A stretch of 64,000 nt of DNA from Eurosta solidaginis (taxonomy: Eukaryota; Arthropoda; Insecta; Diptera; Tephritidae): assembly GCF_040869045.1 (NCBI RefSeq), contig NC_090319.1:173264645-173328644 (forward strand), read 5' to 3'. Shown here in pieces: positions 11,888 through 23,774 of this stretch. Below the pieces are notes generated by a model that worked only from the letters and a program-made list of their open reading frames with translations, had not been told where the DNA came from and did not search any database. The translations under genes and the position numbers were made by a program. The first letter of the stretch is position 1, and every line of letters begins with the position of its first letter.

Positions 11888-12472
11888 GGCTCGCAACCGC
11901 CGATGTTGCATGCAACATGGAGCGTGGGCGTAAAAAAACAAAGCGCAGTCTGTCCTAAAGATACCTTCAAGCGCCTAAGGTGTGGCCTCGACCCACGACC
12001 TAAATCCGGGCTATTGCCTATTCTTCCGATTATTTAGGGTTTATGTTAACCCGTATAAGGGCAGCACGCGGAACAAAAAACTGTTTCTACTACTAACCTA
12101 ATATCACAGATATCTACTTATATTAATGACTAGAATGGCATGCGGGTTAAATCTAAAGTTATATCACTGGCAAGTATCTAAGCCTATATCACAGATATCG
12201 ATCTACATAAATCTATATCACAGTTTTAGTATGTTAGTAATAAAATATCACAGAATCTATAAAATAGTAATAAAAAAAATAAAAAATAAAAATAAATAAA
12301 TAATAAAAAAAACAATAAATAAATGCATAAATAAGGTCAACTATAAACATGGTCAAAGAAATAAATAATTGCATAAATAATTACTGTAATGGTCAAGCTA
12401 AAACTAAAGCTAGAAAACGTTGCACACATCTACATTTAACATAGGTCACCAAAACTAACTTTCAACATATAA
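11888..12472 (-). other. Inner gypsy: untranslated stretch between 3' LTR and integrase end
   Basis: AT-rich DNA with repeated TATCACAGATATC-like words around 12,100-12,260. No env frame and no convincing polypurine tract next to the LTR were found. It includes the 14-bp palindrome TGTTGCATGCAACA at about 11,903-11,916. Confidence 0.45.
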
Positions 12473-13744
12473 TTAAGCAACAAAAATATCCTTAGCGTGG
12501 TATACGCCGACTTTCTTGCCACTGGTATCGCCGAGTTCATACATCGAGTTACCGATCGCTTTAAGAACGACACACTTTACTTGCTTTGGGGCGAGCTTAG
12601 CATTATAATTGTTTATTTGTGAACTCTGCTTGAAATTTCGGCGATATACCACTTGTCCGATTTGGAATTTCACATCCCTGGATCGGGTGTTATAAACTTT
12701 CTGACTTCGCTCATGTGCTAACTTAAGCTCCTTCATTATCGAGTCCCTAATTCCTTGCAATCTATCTGCTCGCGCATCTATCTGTAGATCAGTATCTTTC
12801 ACGGTGCCTAATTTGCGGCATACTTCATAAGACGTGCCATGTTGCATCATCGGTAAGCCAAAAGTGGCATAATATGGCGATCAGTTTATTGATGTGTGTA
12901 TCGCGCTACGAAGGGCAAAGGCCGCATCACTGATGCACCTATCCCAACTCTTTTGATTCTCTTTAATGAAGGATCTTACTACCTGTAGTACTGAGCGATT
13001 CACCCTCTCCGCTGCATTCCCTTGTGGAGAGTAGAATGCAGTCCGGATATGTCTTGTGCCATACTTTTCTAAAAATTTTGCAAAAACATCGGATACAAAC
13101 TGTTTGCCATTATCTGAGTGGATATATTCTGGGACTCCAAAGATGTGAAAAACCTCTTTCTCTAAAAACTTAATAACATCTACAGACGTGGCTTTACGCA
13201 TGGGTTTTAAAAAAAGAAACTTGGAAAAATGGTCAAGACAAACAAACACATACACATTGCCATCACACGTACGTGGGTAAGGGCCCATTAAGTCAATAAA
13301 CAAACGTTGGTAAGATCTCTCAGTCACGTGTTGCTTTCCCATGAGTGGTTTGTGAAAAGAGTTCTGGGTTTTATTTCCCTTACAGACTTCGCATTCCCTA
13401 ACATAATTTTGAACCTCTGTTACCATACCAGGCCAGTAGTATGTTTCGCGTATTCGGGCTAGCTCTTATGGATGCCTCCGTGCCCAGCAGAAGGTGAGCT
13501 GTGGGAGGCTTCCACCAATCCTGCACGCAATTCCGACGGCACCCAGAGTTTCCAGGCTTGGTCCTGCTGAAGATCGGTTAAACTGAGTCCGTCTATAGAC
13601 ATACCCGTCTGATACGCACAACTCTGGTAGTCTATCTTGATTCTCTGTCACAGTTTTCTTAAGTTCGTCATACTCTTCCGTTTTAAAGTATGGTGAGTCC
13701 AAGTCAATGTCCATTAGTGTGTCAGATAGCTTAATTTCGTCCAT
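12473..13744 (-). pseudogene. Integrase of inner gypsy element
   Basis: Integrase encoded on the minus strand. A damaged zinc-binding region lies at 13,380-13,744 (QNYVRECEVCKGNK retains the CxxC half). The catalytic core at 12,881-13,426 has the first Asp in RLFIDLMGPYPRT, the second in YIHSDNGKQF and the Glu in NAAERVNRSV, so the DDE triad is intact. A C-terminal domain with HERSQKVYNTRSRDVKFQIGQ follows at 12,473-12,850. Frame breaks occur near 13,450 and 12,865. It ends about 590 bp before the 3' LTR. Confidence 0.87.
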
Positions 13745-13795
13745 GTGTGCTCGCGACAGTGTATCTGGGACGACGTTAAGTGCTCCTTTCCTATG

Positions 13796-15885
13796 CTATA
13801 TTTCAAAATCGTATGCCTGCAATTGCAAACTCCATCGCGCGAGTCTCCCAGAAAGATCTTTCTGGTTCATCAACCATTTGAGACTCGCGTGATCGGTGAT
13901 GATTGTGAACGGCAACCCTTCGACGTACGGCCGAAATCTCTTCACACTGATCACTGCCGCGTAGCACTCCAGCTCGGTTATGCTATAGTTTCGTTGTGCT
14001 TTGTTGAATCTTGCGGAAACGTAAGCTATCGGTCTTTCGTTGTTCTCGTCGTCCAACTGGAAGAGTACCCCGCCCACACCGTCTGTCGAAGCATCGCACT
14101 GGATATAAAATCGTCTGTCAAAGTCAGGGTGTACCAGTACGGGAGCCGAAATTAGGCTTTGTTTTAGTCGCTCAAACGACTCTCTCGCCTCGTCAGTCAT
14201 CGTAAACTTTTTAATTTTGTCTTTAGTGAGACAGTCGTGCAGCGGAGCTGCAATGGTTGCGTAGTCTTGAATATAGCGACGGTACCAGCCTGACATCCCT
14301 AGAAACCGTCGGAGGTGCTTCGGTGTTTTCGGCTCGGGGAAATCCCTCACAGCAGCAACCTTGTTTGCATCGGTACGGATGCATCCATCGGCCACTACAT
14401 AGCCTAGATATCTAACTTCTTTAAAGCAAAATTTACTTTTTTCCACGTTAATGGTAAGGTTAGCCTCACGTAAACATCTAGCGACCTTTTCCAACAAACA
14501 TAAATGCGACAAAAAATCTACGGAACATACCAACAAATCATGTAAATACACAAACACGGAATTACGTAAAGAAGCGGGTATAACCTTGTCCATAAGCCTA
14601 CACATTCTTTGCGCTGCGTTACACAGTCCAAACGGCATGACTGTGTATTGGTATAGGGGACGCCCTGGCACTGTAAATGCTGTCTTTTCCCTAGTTTCTT
14701 TTCGAGCGGGATCTGCCAAAAGGCGTCTTTCAAATCAATTGCCGAAATGAACCTAGTGTTCTGCAGTCGGCTAATGATCCCGTTGATATTTGGCAGTGGA
14801 TATGCATCTTTGATGGTGCGTTCATTAATTTTTCGTGCGTCGAGGCACAGACGCTTCTTTTCTCCCTTTATCACCAGCGACACAGGGGAGCTCCAGCTAC
14901 TTTTGCTCTCCTCTATCACGCCTAAACCAAGCATCCTATCGAGCTCTTCAAAAACTAACTTTTGGATCGCTGGTGATATAGGGTAATGCCTTTGCTTGAC
15001 TGGGAGGTTTTCATTTGTGACTTCTATCACGTGTTCCTCCACATTCGTTTTCCCTAAACCTAGGACCGCAAATGAGGGAAACTGCGCCTTGACCTTCTCC
15101 AACGCCACACTTTGCTCTTTTGTCAGAAAATGCTGTACCGCTTCAAATGATAAGTCGCCCTCGGCGGGTACAAGTTCTGCAACGCCAGTGTGAGTTGGAT
15201 GCGATAGAACCGCACGACTAACAACATTCAGATCGAAAGCCTGCCAAAAGTCTACCCCTAAATACACCTCTTGCTGGAGGCCTGGCACAATGAGAAACTC
15301 TAGGTCCTTATCTATTCCATCCCAGAAGACAGACAGAGTGATAGCACCAACCACTGGCGTTTCGCCACCATTCGATGTGCGTATGTTTTGATTTGTCAGT
15401 GGGATGATGCTATCCTCCCTGCCTTCTATCAGTCTCTCATAATTTTTACCTAGACAACTCGTGCCAGCACCTGAATCCAGCAAGGCTACGACATCCCTAT
15501 CCCCGATCTCTGTCTGCGCAAAGAAACGGTTGTCGCCTTTCATGGTGACAATTGTCGCTACTATTTTATTAATAAGTCTTCTCATATTTTTTTTCTTTGA
15601 CCGCATCTTCATTATCTTTTTAAAATTTCTATTTCTTTTCTTAGCGAGAAATTCTTCGCAAAAAATTCTTTGTCTAGCTGCTTCGTATTCCAGCTTCCTT
15701 TGATGTAGACTTTTTGGCTCGGCTTTCCCTACACATGACTTGAATCTACACGCACTGTCGTCCGCCCTTTCTAAAATTCTGAAGCTGGGTTGGTCTCCGG
15801 GTAGTCTGTCCCCTGGAGTTTCCCTTACCCGCTTTGTAAACACAAAAGGACATATCACCCCCACACGCAAAACATACCATATCAT
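13796..15885 (-). pseudogene. Protease, reverse transcriptase and RNase H of inner gypsy
   Basis: The pol N-terminal two thirds. A basic connector leads to the protease active site LLDSGAGTSCLG (about 15,450-15,490) and YLGVDFWQAFDL, then RT fingers (KKRLCLDARKINERT) and palm (SAIDLKDAFWQIPL, about 14,720-14,760). A one-base-type frameshift near 14,700 moves the reading to the downstream frame (TAFTVPGRPLYQYTVMPFGL). The catalytic box reads VYLHDLL at about 14,535-14,555, where Y-x-D-D is expected: the first Asp codon is CAT (His). RNase H follows, with CDASTDGVGGVL and IITDHASLKWLM. The frameshift and the His substitution both argue the copy is dead. Confidence 0.9.
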
Positions 15886-17184
15886 GAAAAGACGATTTAC
15901 AACGATTATCTCTCTTCAATTCGGATGGATTCTTGACAAAAAAATTAACAGGCATTCCACACGAAAAACATAACATGAGGTGAAAGGGGGACGCACAAAA
16001 CGAATTGGTGGTGGGTTTGGGGTTGCTCAAAGGTTTGTGTTGGTTCGTAGCTCCAGGTACTGGATGGTATGGTTGTTGGTTTGGCCCTCTCGGTTTGGCC
16101 TGATTCGTGATCGCCTCCACGGGTTGCCTATTGATCCCCTCATCCCCAGCTGTCACTTCGGGATATTCTAATTCGTTGACCGGTTTGGGACGGGTTCGGT
16201 TCTCCTTTATGAGCCGCTCTGCCCTCCTATACTCAGCCTTCAGCCCCGCCAACGTGTCAATCTTCGATGCGAAGGTTAAGTTCGCAAGGTAGGGTTTCAG
16301 GTTGCCCCTAATGATCCCCACTAGCTCCTTCTCCTGGATCTTTTTCCGCAGGCGGAATGTCAGGTTATGGACCTCACCGTAGAAGTCGTCGAACCCTTCT
16401 TGTGGCTGTTGTTTGCGTTCCATAATTTCTCTTATAATATCGTAATCGGACTCTGCAGTCTTGAAGTGGGCTAGCAGTTCTGCTTTGAGCTCAAAATACC
16501 CGAACTCGGGTTTGTCGGCGTGATCTCCAAGAACTTGCCAGTACCACTTCAAGGCAGAGCCCGTTACGAGGCAATGGAAATCGGTGAAGAGCTGAAAGTG
16601 GGATATGTTGTGTTGTTGCCTCAACTTTTCAATCCTAAAAATGAAGCTCACCACCGTAATTTCCTTAGTCGTCCCGTCAAACTTCACATGCCACTTATCC
16701 AGGTCCAACTTCTTCCATCTCGTTGGGTCCTGGGTGTTCCTATCGTTACCGCGTTCGCTACCGCGTTCGCTGGTGGCTCAATCCTCCTAGGGACACCCCC
16801 CCCCCCCCCCCCCCCCCCCCCAACCGCATCTGGCTCCTCCGTATCCGTCATCTCAAACAGTTGGTCTATTTTCCTATAAAAACTCGAACTCTTTTCCCCC
16901 TCGCTGAAATAGAAACTGTCTGACCTCCTAATCGTAACCAGACGAATCACCTCCTCCCGACTAGTCGACCGAAAAACCCGCGAAGTGCACCTGTTGAAAA
17001 AGTCTGTTGGCAAAAAATCTGCGGGATGGGGTACGCCCGTGTCGATCTGCGTAAAGATTGATCCGACCACCTGGTTCTGCAGCGCTCTGCTCTCACTCCT
17101 TGTGACCCTCTGGTTCTTGTTGAACAACCCCAATCCACCAGCAACTCGTTCCGGTGCGTCCTCCTCCTCCATACACGACAACAA
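15886..17184 (-). pseudogene. Gag of inner gypsy element
   Basis: Structural polyprotein. The first part (16,850-17,184) is Ser/Arg-rich, and a run of about 20 C on the plus strand (from about 16,797) encodes poly-Gly; the downstream capsid is in a different frame, so the run marks a slip. The capsid region (16,100-16,730) contains RWKKLDLDKWHVKFDG, FTDFHCLVTGSALKWYWQVL and a retrotransposon-gag pattern ending KAEYRRAERLI. The C-terminal end has two spaced Cys motifs, LCFSCGMPV and MVCFACGGDM (15,850-15,990), which look like modified CxxC zinc fingers rather than standard CCHC knuckles. It overlaps the start of pol at about 15,746-15,885. Confidence 0.78.
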
Positions 17185-19190
17185 TCACTCAGGAAAGGAA
17201 AACTTTCTTGACCTACATGGATGTAGTCGCCAAACAGGACTAAATCCCAAATACAAAGTTGGTAGAGCCTAACTATAAAAAGACTCCAACAGTCACCACC
17301 AGTGTGTGATTTAAGGTTGGGGAAATAAGGGTGGTTAGCAAAAAAGGAATGTTCTTCCTTGAGAAAAAACTCGAAAGAATTAAACAAAGAAATCAAAAAG
17401 AAAACGGTTTAGAAACTAAAACTTTACACCAGCACACGGGGGGTTAAAACCGAAGAAAGGATCCTAGATTTAAAATTCAAACAAAGCTCAAAAAAAGGAA
17501 ATTTCAAAAAAAATTTGTTGCTATGCAGTTAAGGGTTAATAAACTCAAGAGTAAAAAAATGTATCCAAAAAAGAAAGAAAGGGAATAAAGTAAAAAAACC
17601 AAAAAAATAAAAATAAAAGATTCGTAATATAAAACAGAAATATTAAACAAAGAAAATAAGCCCACTGAGGGTTAACCTAAAAATCCAACACCCAAGATAT
17701 TTCCAATCTAAGGTAATATATAAAAAAATACTACGGAGTATGTAAAGACCGAACTCCGTATGTAGGTAAGAAAATTTCAAAACTCCAAAAGAAGGTATAA
17801 AACTCAAAAATAAAATAAAATAAACTAATAAGAATTCAACTCCGACTTCAAAACTTCCAAATTAATTCGGAGCGTAAACTCAAAGGAAAAAAATTTGTTC
17901 CAAAAAGAACGAAGGGAATAAAGTAAAAAAATAAAAAAATTAAATTAAATGATTAACTTAAAATCTAAAAAAAAGATTCCAGAATTCAAAATGATTTAAA
18001 AAAAATCTAAATATTCAAAAAAACATGCTAATATCAGCAAGATGAAAGGATAACGTTAAAAACAGTATGTAAATATATATGCATGTATGGGTAAGAATGC
18101 AGGTAAATAAATGTATGTATATAATAAAAAGAACGACAAGAAATATCCAAAAATTTAAATTGGTATTTCAAAGAATAAAAAAGTTAAAAATTCTCACCAA
18201 GAACTAATAAAATAATAAATCAACCGCTCAGAGCTAGGTAACAAATAAAAAAAATTCAGAAAAAAAATCTAAACATTCAAAAGATGATTGTTTAAGAAAA
18301 AATTTAAAAATGAGTAGACATATGTATATGTATACGCTTGGGTTTTATGCCAACGTAACGTGGAATTAAAAGTAAGTAATACTACCCATATATGTACATA
18401 TGATTTAACTTCAATTCGATTTTCTTTGCTTATATATATATTTTTTTTTTGTGTGGTAGTTGTAACTTGTACAAAGTTTCTATTCGATTTCAATAAAGAA
18501 TGAATATATATTAAAATACATGGTGTGTGTTGGTGTTGCACCTCGGCGAGGTCCTAGTGAATGTGAGTGAGTGGTCCGTTTGTCACTAGTCTAGGTCCTA
18601 GTCAACTAAGTCACCCAAATACGTCCGTGTATTCAGTGTAGCACTACAAGCCTACAAGCCCAGGCCTCAAGCTTGGTTGCCACACTGCTTCCAATCGCCT
18701 TCGTGTAGGCTGACTGCAAACCTCACGTGTACGCAGTGCTGGACTACGTACAAGGTAGCTTAAACAGTTCCATACACGCTACAACATCTATCTGTCAATA
18801 TACTAGCCTTACCGCAGAATACCACTTATGCAAGCGTTGCAGCTTTCAAAAGGAACCCCTACGGCAAGGCGAGTATCCCGCTTATGTTTGTTGTAGTGGC
18901 GCATATCGCGGCGGACGGGTCCAAGCGATGTTGCCCTACAACGGTCTCCGTCCTGTCAGAGAACTAAAACTGGAATTGAAAGAAAGGTAAAAGTTATAAA
19001 GGCAAACAAAAGATATCGTTAAGAAAAGAGTTATGTAAAAAAAGGCATAGGAAAGAAAGGAAAAGTTATGAAAAGAAAAAAATTATATTTTGGACAAAAA
19101 AAAAAGATTTAAGGAACGCAAAAAAAACAAAATAAAGATGGAACTGAAATTGAGAGAAAAACCAAAAAAAATTTAAATTAAAAATTGGGC
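17185..19190 (-). other. Inner gypsy leader between primer site and gag
   Basis: About 2 kb, mostly A-rich on the plus strand (T-rich in element sense), between the primer-binding site and gag. No coding region is supported. A moderately GC-rich stretch at 18,540-18,990 has an 87-codon open frame on the plus strand with no recognisable family; it is antisense to the element and left uncalled. Such a long leader is unusual and might contain packaging or internal initiation signals, but none was identified. Confidence 0.5.
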
Positions 19191-19207
19191 TATTTCGTTG
19201 GGCGCCA
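19191..19207 (-). other. Primer-binding site, tRNA-Lys type, inner gypsy
   Basis: Reading the minus strand, one base after the LTR end comes TGGCGCCCAACGAAATA. The first 12 bases are the tRNA-Lys 3'-end complement used by gypsy-type insect elements. The position beside the TG...CA LTR border fixes the 5' LTR end at 19,209. Confidence 0.85.
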
Positions 19208-19208
19208 T

Positions 19209-22200
19209 TGTTGCATAACTGACTGTTGGGGTAAGGCGGAGGTGGCATGTGGCATGCTGGCAAGCCCCTGCTAGCTCGTCGGGTGGGGTGAGTTTTTGCT
19301 CACCCGCCTCACCTACAGTTATACAAACACGAGAGAGGTTCATGCCTGATATGTGCGTTAAGGAAGGAAAGCAGAAAGAAAAGGCCTGTCCGCGTCAGGT
19401 GGAGTCGTCCCTCCCCTTCTGCGTAAAACCTTGACGCAGCCTTGGGCGTTGCACTGACTCCGGGACTTTAGCAACGCCCCCTTAGCCTGACATGTGTCCG
19501 TCCGTTCGTCAATGTCCCATCTCCCTAATCTGTCTAGTCCGTCACGGTAGCCTCACATCCACGTCTCCTCTAATGCACCCATGCAACACCCACGCCAAGT
19601 GTGTGCCTAATTAACCTGACATATTATTTGGACTTCAACCCATTCAATGTAAGACCAAATGATGTACAAGAAAACTATCCGATTTCAGCTGGAAATTTTA
19701 CAATTAATTTATTATATAATTAATTTAATTGAACTACAAATTCATGGAAACTAAATCCAGACTAAAATTAATTGGAATTCAAAAAAAGAAATATCTTTTA
19801 ATCTAACTTATTACTAATACCTAGCCTTGACTTCAAATAATAATGAATAATAAATACATATATGTATGTATGTATCTATTTATATGCATGCGAATAAACA
19901 AATACCAAAAAAAGATTAATTTTTCAAGAAAAAGAAAATAACGTAATAACAATTTAAACCCAAATTGTTATGGGATGTTATGAGTGTTTAGAAGTTCGGC
20001 CTGCGGTAAATAAAAATCCGAAAATAGGAATTATCGCACCGCCTCTGTAGCTTGTGCGAATTCAAAAATAAAGTCTTCCCTATTGTAAGGTAGATGGGTT
20101 TATACATATATATATGCAAATGTATACATAGTGTATTGTCTCAGAAATATGATACCTTAAATATTAGCACTTACCGATCTTACCAGCAACGATGGCGCCT
20201 GCGTCGGAGGGGGAGGGTAGCTGAAAATTTAAGAGCACATACATATGTATCATATACCTAAGATACTTTATGTTGGAAGTTTTCCAATCAACTATATATA
20301 TATATATTTTGTTTATTCGGGCATGCGGTTGCGGTCCGAATCAAAGGAGAACATTTCCTCTTTTCTTTCTTGTGCGGACAAAAATATTTAATTAATTTAA
20401 GTGAAAAGAAAGAACAAAAAGTGGCTGAACAAAACGAAAATCGTGATTCCGTAGAGAAAAACTGAAAAAGAAAAGGTAATTTAAAAGGAAAAAAGTTAAC
20501 CAGATAAAAATAAACAAAAAAAATAAAAATAAACTTTATGAAAACTATTGAAATTGGAAGCAAGTAAACTAAAGATTATGAGTAAGGAGAGAGTGAGATA
20601 AATAAAGCATGAAGACTAATGATCGGCAAACGAACAAAAGGAGGAAAATGTGATTTTTTTTTGGCAAAACTAAATAAATAAATAAAAATATAAAAAAGGA
20701 AAATTAATATGAACATCAAAAAATTAAAACAGGAGGGGCCAAGTTGAGGCCTAGTGATATGCATATAATTATCTACATATATACACATATATGTGTGTAC
20801 CTATGTATGTATGTATATCTGAACCCAAAAAAAAAATTTAGGAAACTAAAAGCTTGAGAAGATTTACATTAAGGTGACACAAAAATTATTTACCAAAAAA
20901 ATCTGAAAATGAATCAACTCAAATTGAAATGAGCAAATCAAAATTAATCTCAAATGCGGAAAACTAAATCGTCTAATAAAAAGCCAAATGGAAATATTAT
21001 ACTGACAAAAAATCAAAAAAAAAAAACCCAAAAAAAATGTTAATTAATTTTTGATCTCTGCTCGGCGGTAGCTCGGGACTTGCTCCTCCCCTTCGTTGTT
21101 CTCCTCTTCTGCGCTATATCATCCAAATAATGATTGCGGTGCTAGGATAGGAGTGCCAAGATGCCCTTTTACCCCTTTGATGTTCAGCCTGGCACCGCCT
21201 GTATGCTTCCTCTTGTCTTCTTCAACTTACTACCCCGCTTTTTATGTTGACTTTAGTGTATGTGTGTGTGTGGCAAGTTCCTGTATGAAGTACTACCCCG
21301 CCTTTGTGTGAGTTTGTGACTCGATGGTGGTGGCAGGTGTGGCAGGCTTTACTTTTAGAGCCGCGATCTGTTCGAGGGGAAAAGAAACAATTTCAGGGGT
21401 TGGGTCATAACGCAAATAAGGGAACACTTAGGTACATGTGAACTTTATTTAGCTTCTATCTTTGTTTTGCCCACTGTATCGTTTATTTGTTATAGTTATT
21501 GAATTTTATTAAATTGTGTAATTTTGTTTATTTACCTGATTTTACCTACTTATTTCATTTTGCCTATTTGTGAAATTTTGCTTATTTATTTGATTTTATT
21601 TATTTTATCTATATATTTAATGTTATCTATACGATTTTACTCAAATGTCTGACTTTATGTATTTATGTATGATATTTAATTTTAATTAGTTGTATGGTTT
21701 TATTTTATTTTATAATTATAGTTAATTTATTTAAATTTTATTTTATTTTATGTTTAACTTTCATTATTTTATTTAATTTCATTACTTCATAGTATCTTCG
21801 CATTTAATTTTATTTATTTATTCAATTTTGTGAATTTTAGGTATTTAATTTTATTTTATTTAATTGGCATTTTAACAATTTAATTTATGTTCACGAATAG
21901 TCCACACGCGCCAGGGACTGGGGAAGGGGGTTTCACTGACTCACCTGAATAGGGTACAGGACACCGAGTTTTTTCTGTGTGCCGGTGCTTAACGGGCCAA
22001 TAACGCGGTTAGCAACAACCGTAAACTGAAACTTATTTTTTTTTTTTCACAAATAACTAAATTTCCACTTAAAACGACTTTAGTAGCTTCCGCACTCACT
22101 TGCATGTACTTTACATTTGAGACATGCCCTGTCATCGTTTGGCGATCGTACCCCATAGATCGAAAGCATTTCTTTCTCACCACTTTCACTCAAGGACGAA

Positions 22201-22431
22201 AGAAACCAATACATACAATCCTATTTTGGCGGGAAACGACAGACATAAACTTTCACGAACAAACTTCACGCATACTAACAGATATATGTTCGAACATCTA
22301 TGAATGTGTTTGCTTTCTACCAGTTACTAACGCATGTGAACGTAGCTATGCTGATATATGCACACAGATATATGTATACGTAGATGTTTGAACATCCTTA
22401 CCATCGCCTTAACCCATAGGCTGCCGCTACA
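19209..22431 (-). repeat. 5' LTR of inner gypsy element (3.2 kb)
   Basis: Partner of 8,723-11,887. The outer boundary is fixed by the abrupt loss of similarity after CGCTACA and by the GGTG duplication. It carries an extra ~110-bp segment near 22,225-22,330 absent from the other LTR and lacks short segments present there (for example near 21,604). The TATA box, start and poly(A) site could not be assigned with confidence. Confidence 0.9.
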
Positions 22432-22435
22432 GGTG

Positions 22436-22539
22436 TCTTCGCATTTCTTAAAGATTCTATGAAAATCTTCCTCAGTTTTTATTTCTTGCATACTAAGGAG
22501 ATAGCTGAGTTTTTTTTTCAAATTAAAAATTTTGTTCAA
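22436..22539 (-). pseudogene. N-terminal gag piece of outer gypsy element
   Basis: Minus-strand frame with SMQEIKTEEDFHRIFKKCEDT, ending at the inner element's border. Counting one GGTG copy, its frame joins that at 8,718 without a shift, which shows the two were one gag gene before the insertion. The start is unclear: the longest frame opens with TTG at 22,539, but the ATG of MQEIK near 22,490 is the better start. Confidence 0.7.
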
Positions 22540-23309
22540 AATTTAACACATATATGTTTGTTATATTTTTAAAACGAAACGTTTAACCTATTATTCAATT
22601 CCTACTTAAATAGAGGAGAAAAAAAAAATCCTAAGCAAAAACTTTCTTTTTTGCTAATGGCTTAGCGTCCCTGAGGCCGCTCAATTGATTCTAATAAAAA
22701 TTATAAAGATTTATATACATAATATAGCTGCCAGTTTGATGTTAGTCAGGATTGGAATTGTTGCTGTACCGTCCTTTTTTTTCGAAACATGTATTCCACT
22801 CAATTATGCATTCGCTGCCATGCGTGCCTTTTGGATCCGAAGTGTATATTCCACTCGATTATGCATTCGCTGCTATGCGTACCTTTTGGATCCGAAGTGT
22901 ATATTCCACTCGATTATGCATTCGCTGCCATGCGCCCGTTGTTATAAACTTTTTGTAAAATGGAATCACTTGCATCCTTTCAAATAAACTTCTTGTGAAA
23001 TGGGATCACTTTCATCCTTGCAAACAAACTTCTTGTGAAATGGGGTCACTTGCATCCTTGCCAACAATTAAATAGTTGTTTTCGAAAAAATTCATTTGAA
23101 TCCTTTTTGGGATTTTGATAATTGCTTTTAATTACTTTAGCCTTTCAGATCTTTAGCAGGATCTGGCAGGCTCTTCCTTCAAGATGATCGCCTTTAGCAA
23201 TTTTCCGCTTATTCAGCAAATTTTATGCTTAAAGGTTGAACTGGCAGGATCTTTTCCAGTCAGATCGTTTTAGCAGTTGTGCTGATGTTTGATCTGAGCT
23301 GGCAGGATC
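22540..23309 (-). repeat. Outer gypsy leader with three tandem-repeat families
   Basis: Non-coding leader between gag and the 5' LTR. It contains about 2.6 copies of a 55-bp unit (22,794-22,940, core GATTATGCATTCGCTGC), three copies of a ~45-bp unit (about 22,946-23,070, core CTTCTTGTGAAATGGGATCA), and a scatter of GGCAGGATCT words (23,155-23,310). No clear primer-binding site is seen beside the LTR, consistent with a deletion there. Confidence 0.7.
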
Positions 23310-23774
23310 TTACTATGCATACATGTAGATTTGTATTACTATGCATACATGTAGATTTGTATTACTACTATGCATACATGTAGATTTGTATTAGTACTAT
23401 GCATACATGTAGATTTGTATGCAAAGTCAGCAGATTGATATTCATGTAAAATGTTTGTATGTGAATATTTGGTTAATTCACATTATTGGTTGTATGTAAA
23501 TATTTTGGTGACAAACTAATATTGACGATCGGCAGTGTATTGACCGGAGTGTGTGACTAGGCAGAATTTGTTACTGTATTTGTATTTGAACTGACAAAGG
23601 TTTCATATTCGGCATTCCATTGATGTTAGCGAACCGCTGTGTTAGGTCAATGTAGTTTATGTCGCATAATATTGTAATATGATTATGCTATTACTACAAT
23701 GTATTGGCATAGAAGTTCATGGTGCGTAATGCCGCAAATGTATTGCATAGGTGGGCATGACGCATAATGCTACA
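23310..23774 (-). repeat. 5' LTR of outer gypsy, lacking its U5 end
   Basis: Matches 723-1,123 of the 3' LTR and ends with the same GCTACA, followed by GAGG. About 156 bp present at the left of the 3' LTR (567-722) are missing; leader sequence starts directly at GGCAGGATCT. It has about four copies of the 28-30 bp unit, two more than its partner. Loss of U5 and the primer site would block another replication round. Confidence 0.8.

Larger units (their letters stand above)
8719..22435 (-). mobile_element. Inner long-LTR Ty3/gypsy element (Osvaldo/Ulysses-like), inserted in gag
   Basis: Complete-span LTR retrotransposon on the minus strand, 13.7 kb, flanked by the 4-bp duplication GGTG (8,719-8,722 and 22,432-22,435). 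LTRs are unusually long (3,165 and 3,223 bp) and start/end TGTTGC...CTACA in plus reading, so TG...CA. A primer-binding site with the tRNA-Lys 3'-end complement TGGCGCCCAACG follows the 5' LTR. Internal order right to left: long AT-rich leader, gag, protease, RT, RNase H, integrase. Long LTRs plus tRNA-Lys priming recall the Osvaldo/Ulysses group of drosophilid elements; this is inference. No env is seen. Coding regions are damaged. Confidence 0.9.

Noticed and set aside
11888..12472. Possible env gene in the inner gypsy element
   Set aside because: No open frame of meaningful length on the minus strand.
18727..18990. 87-codon plus-strand frame in the inner gypsy leader
   Set aside because: Antisense to the element, no family recognised, no duplicate to compare.
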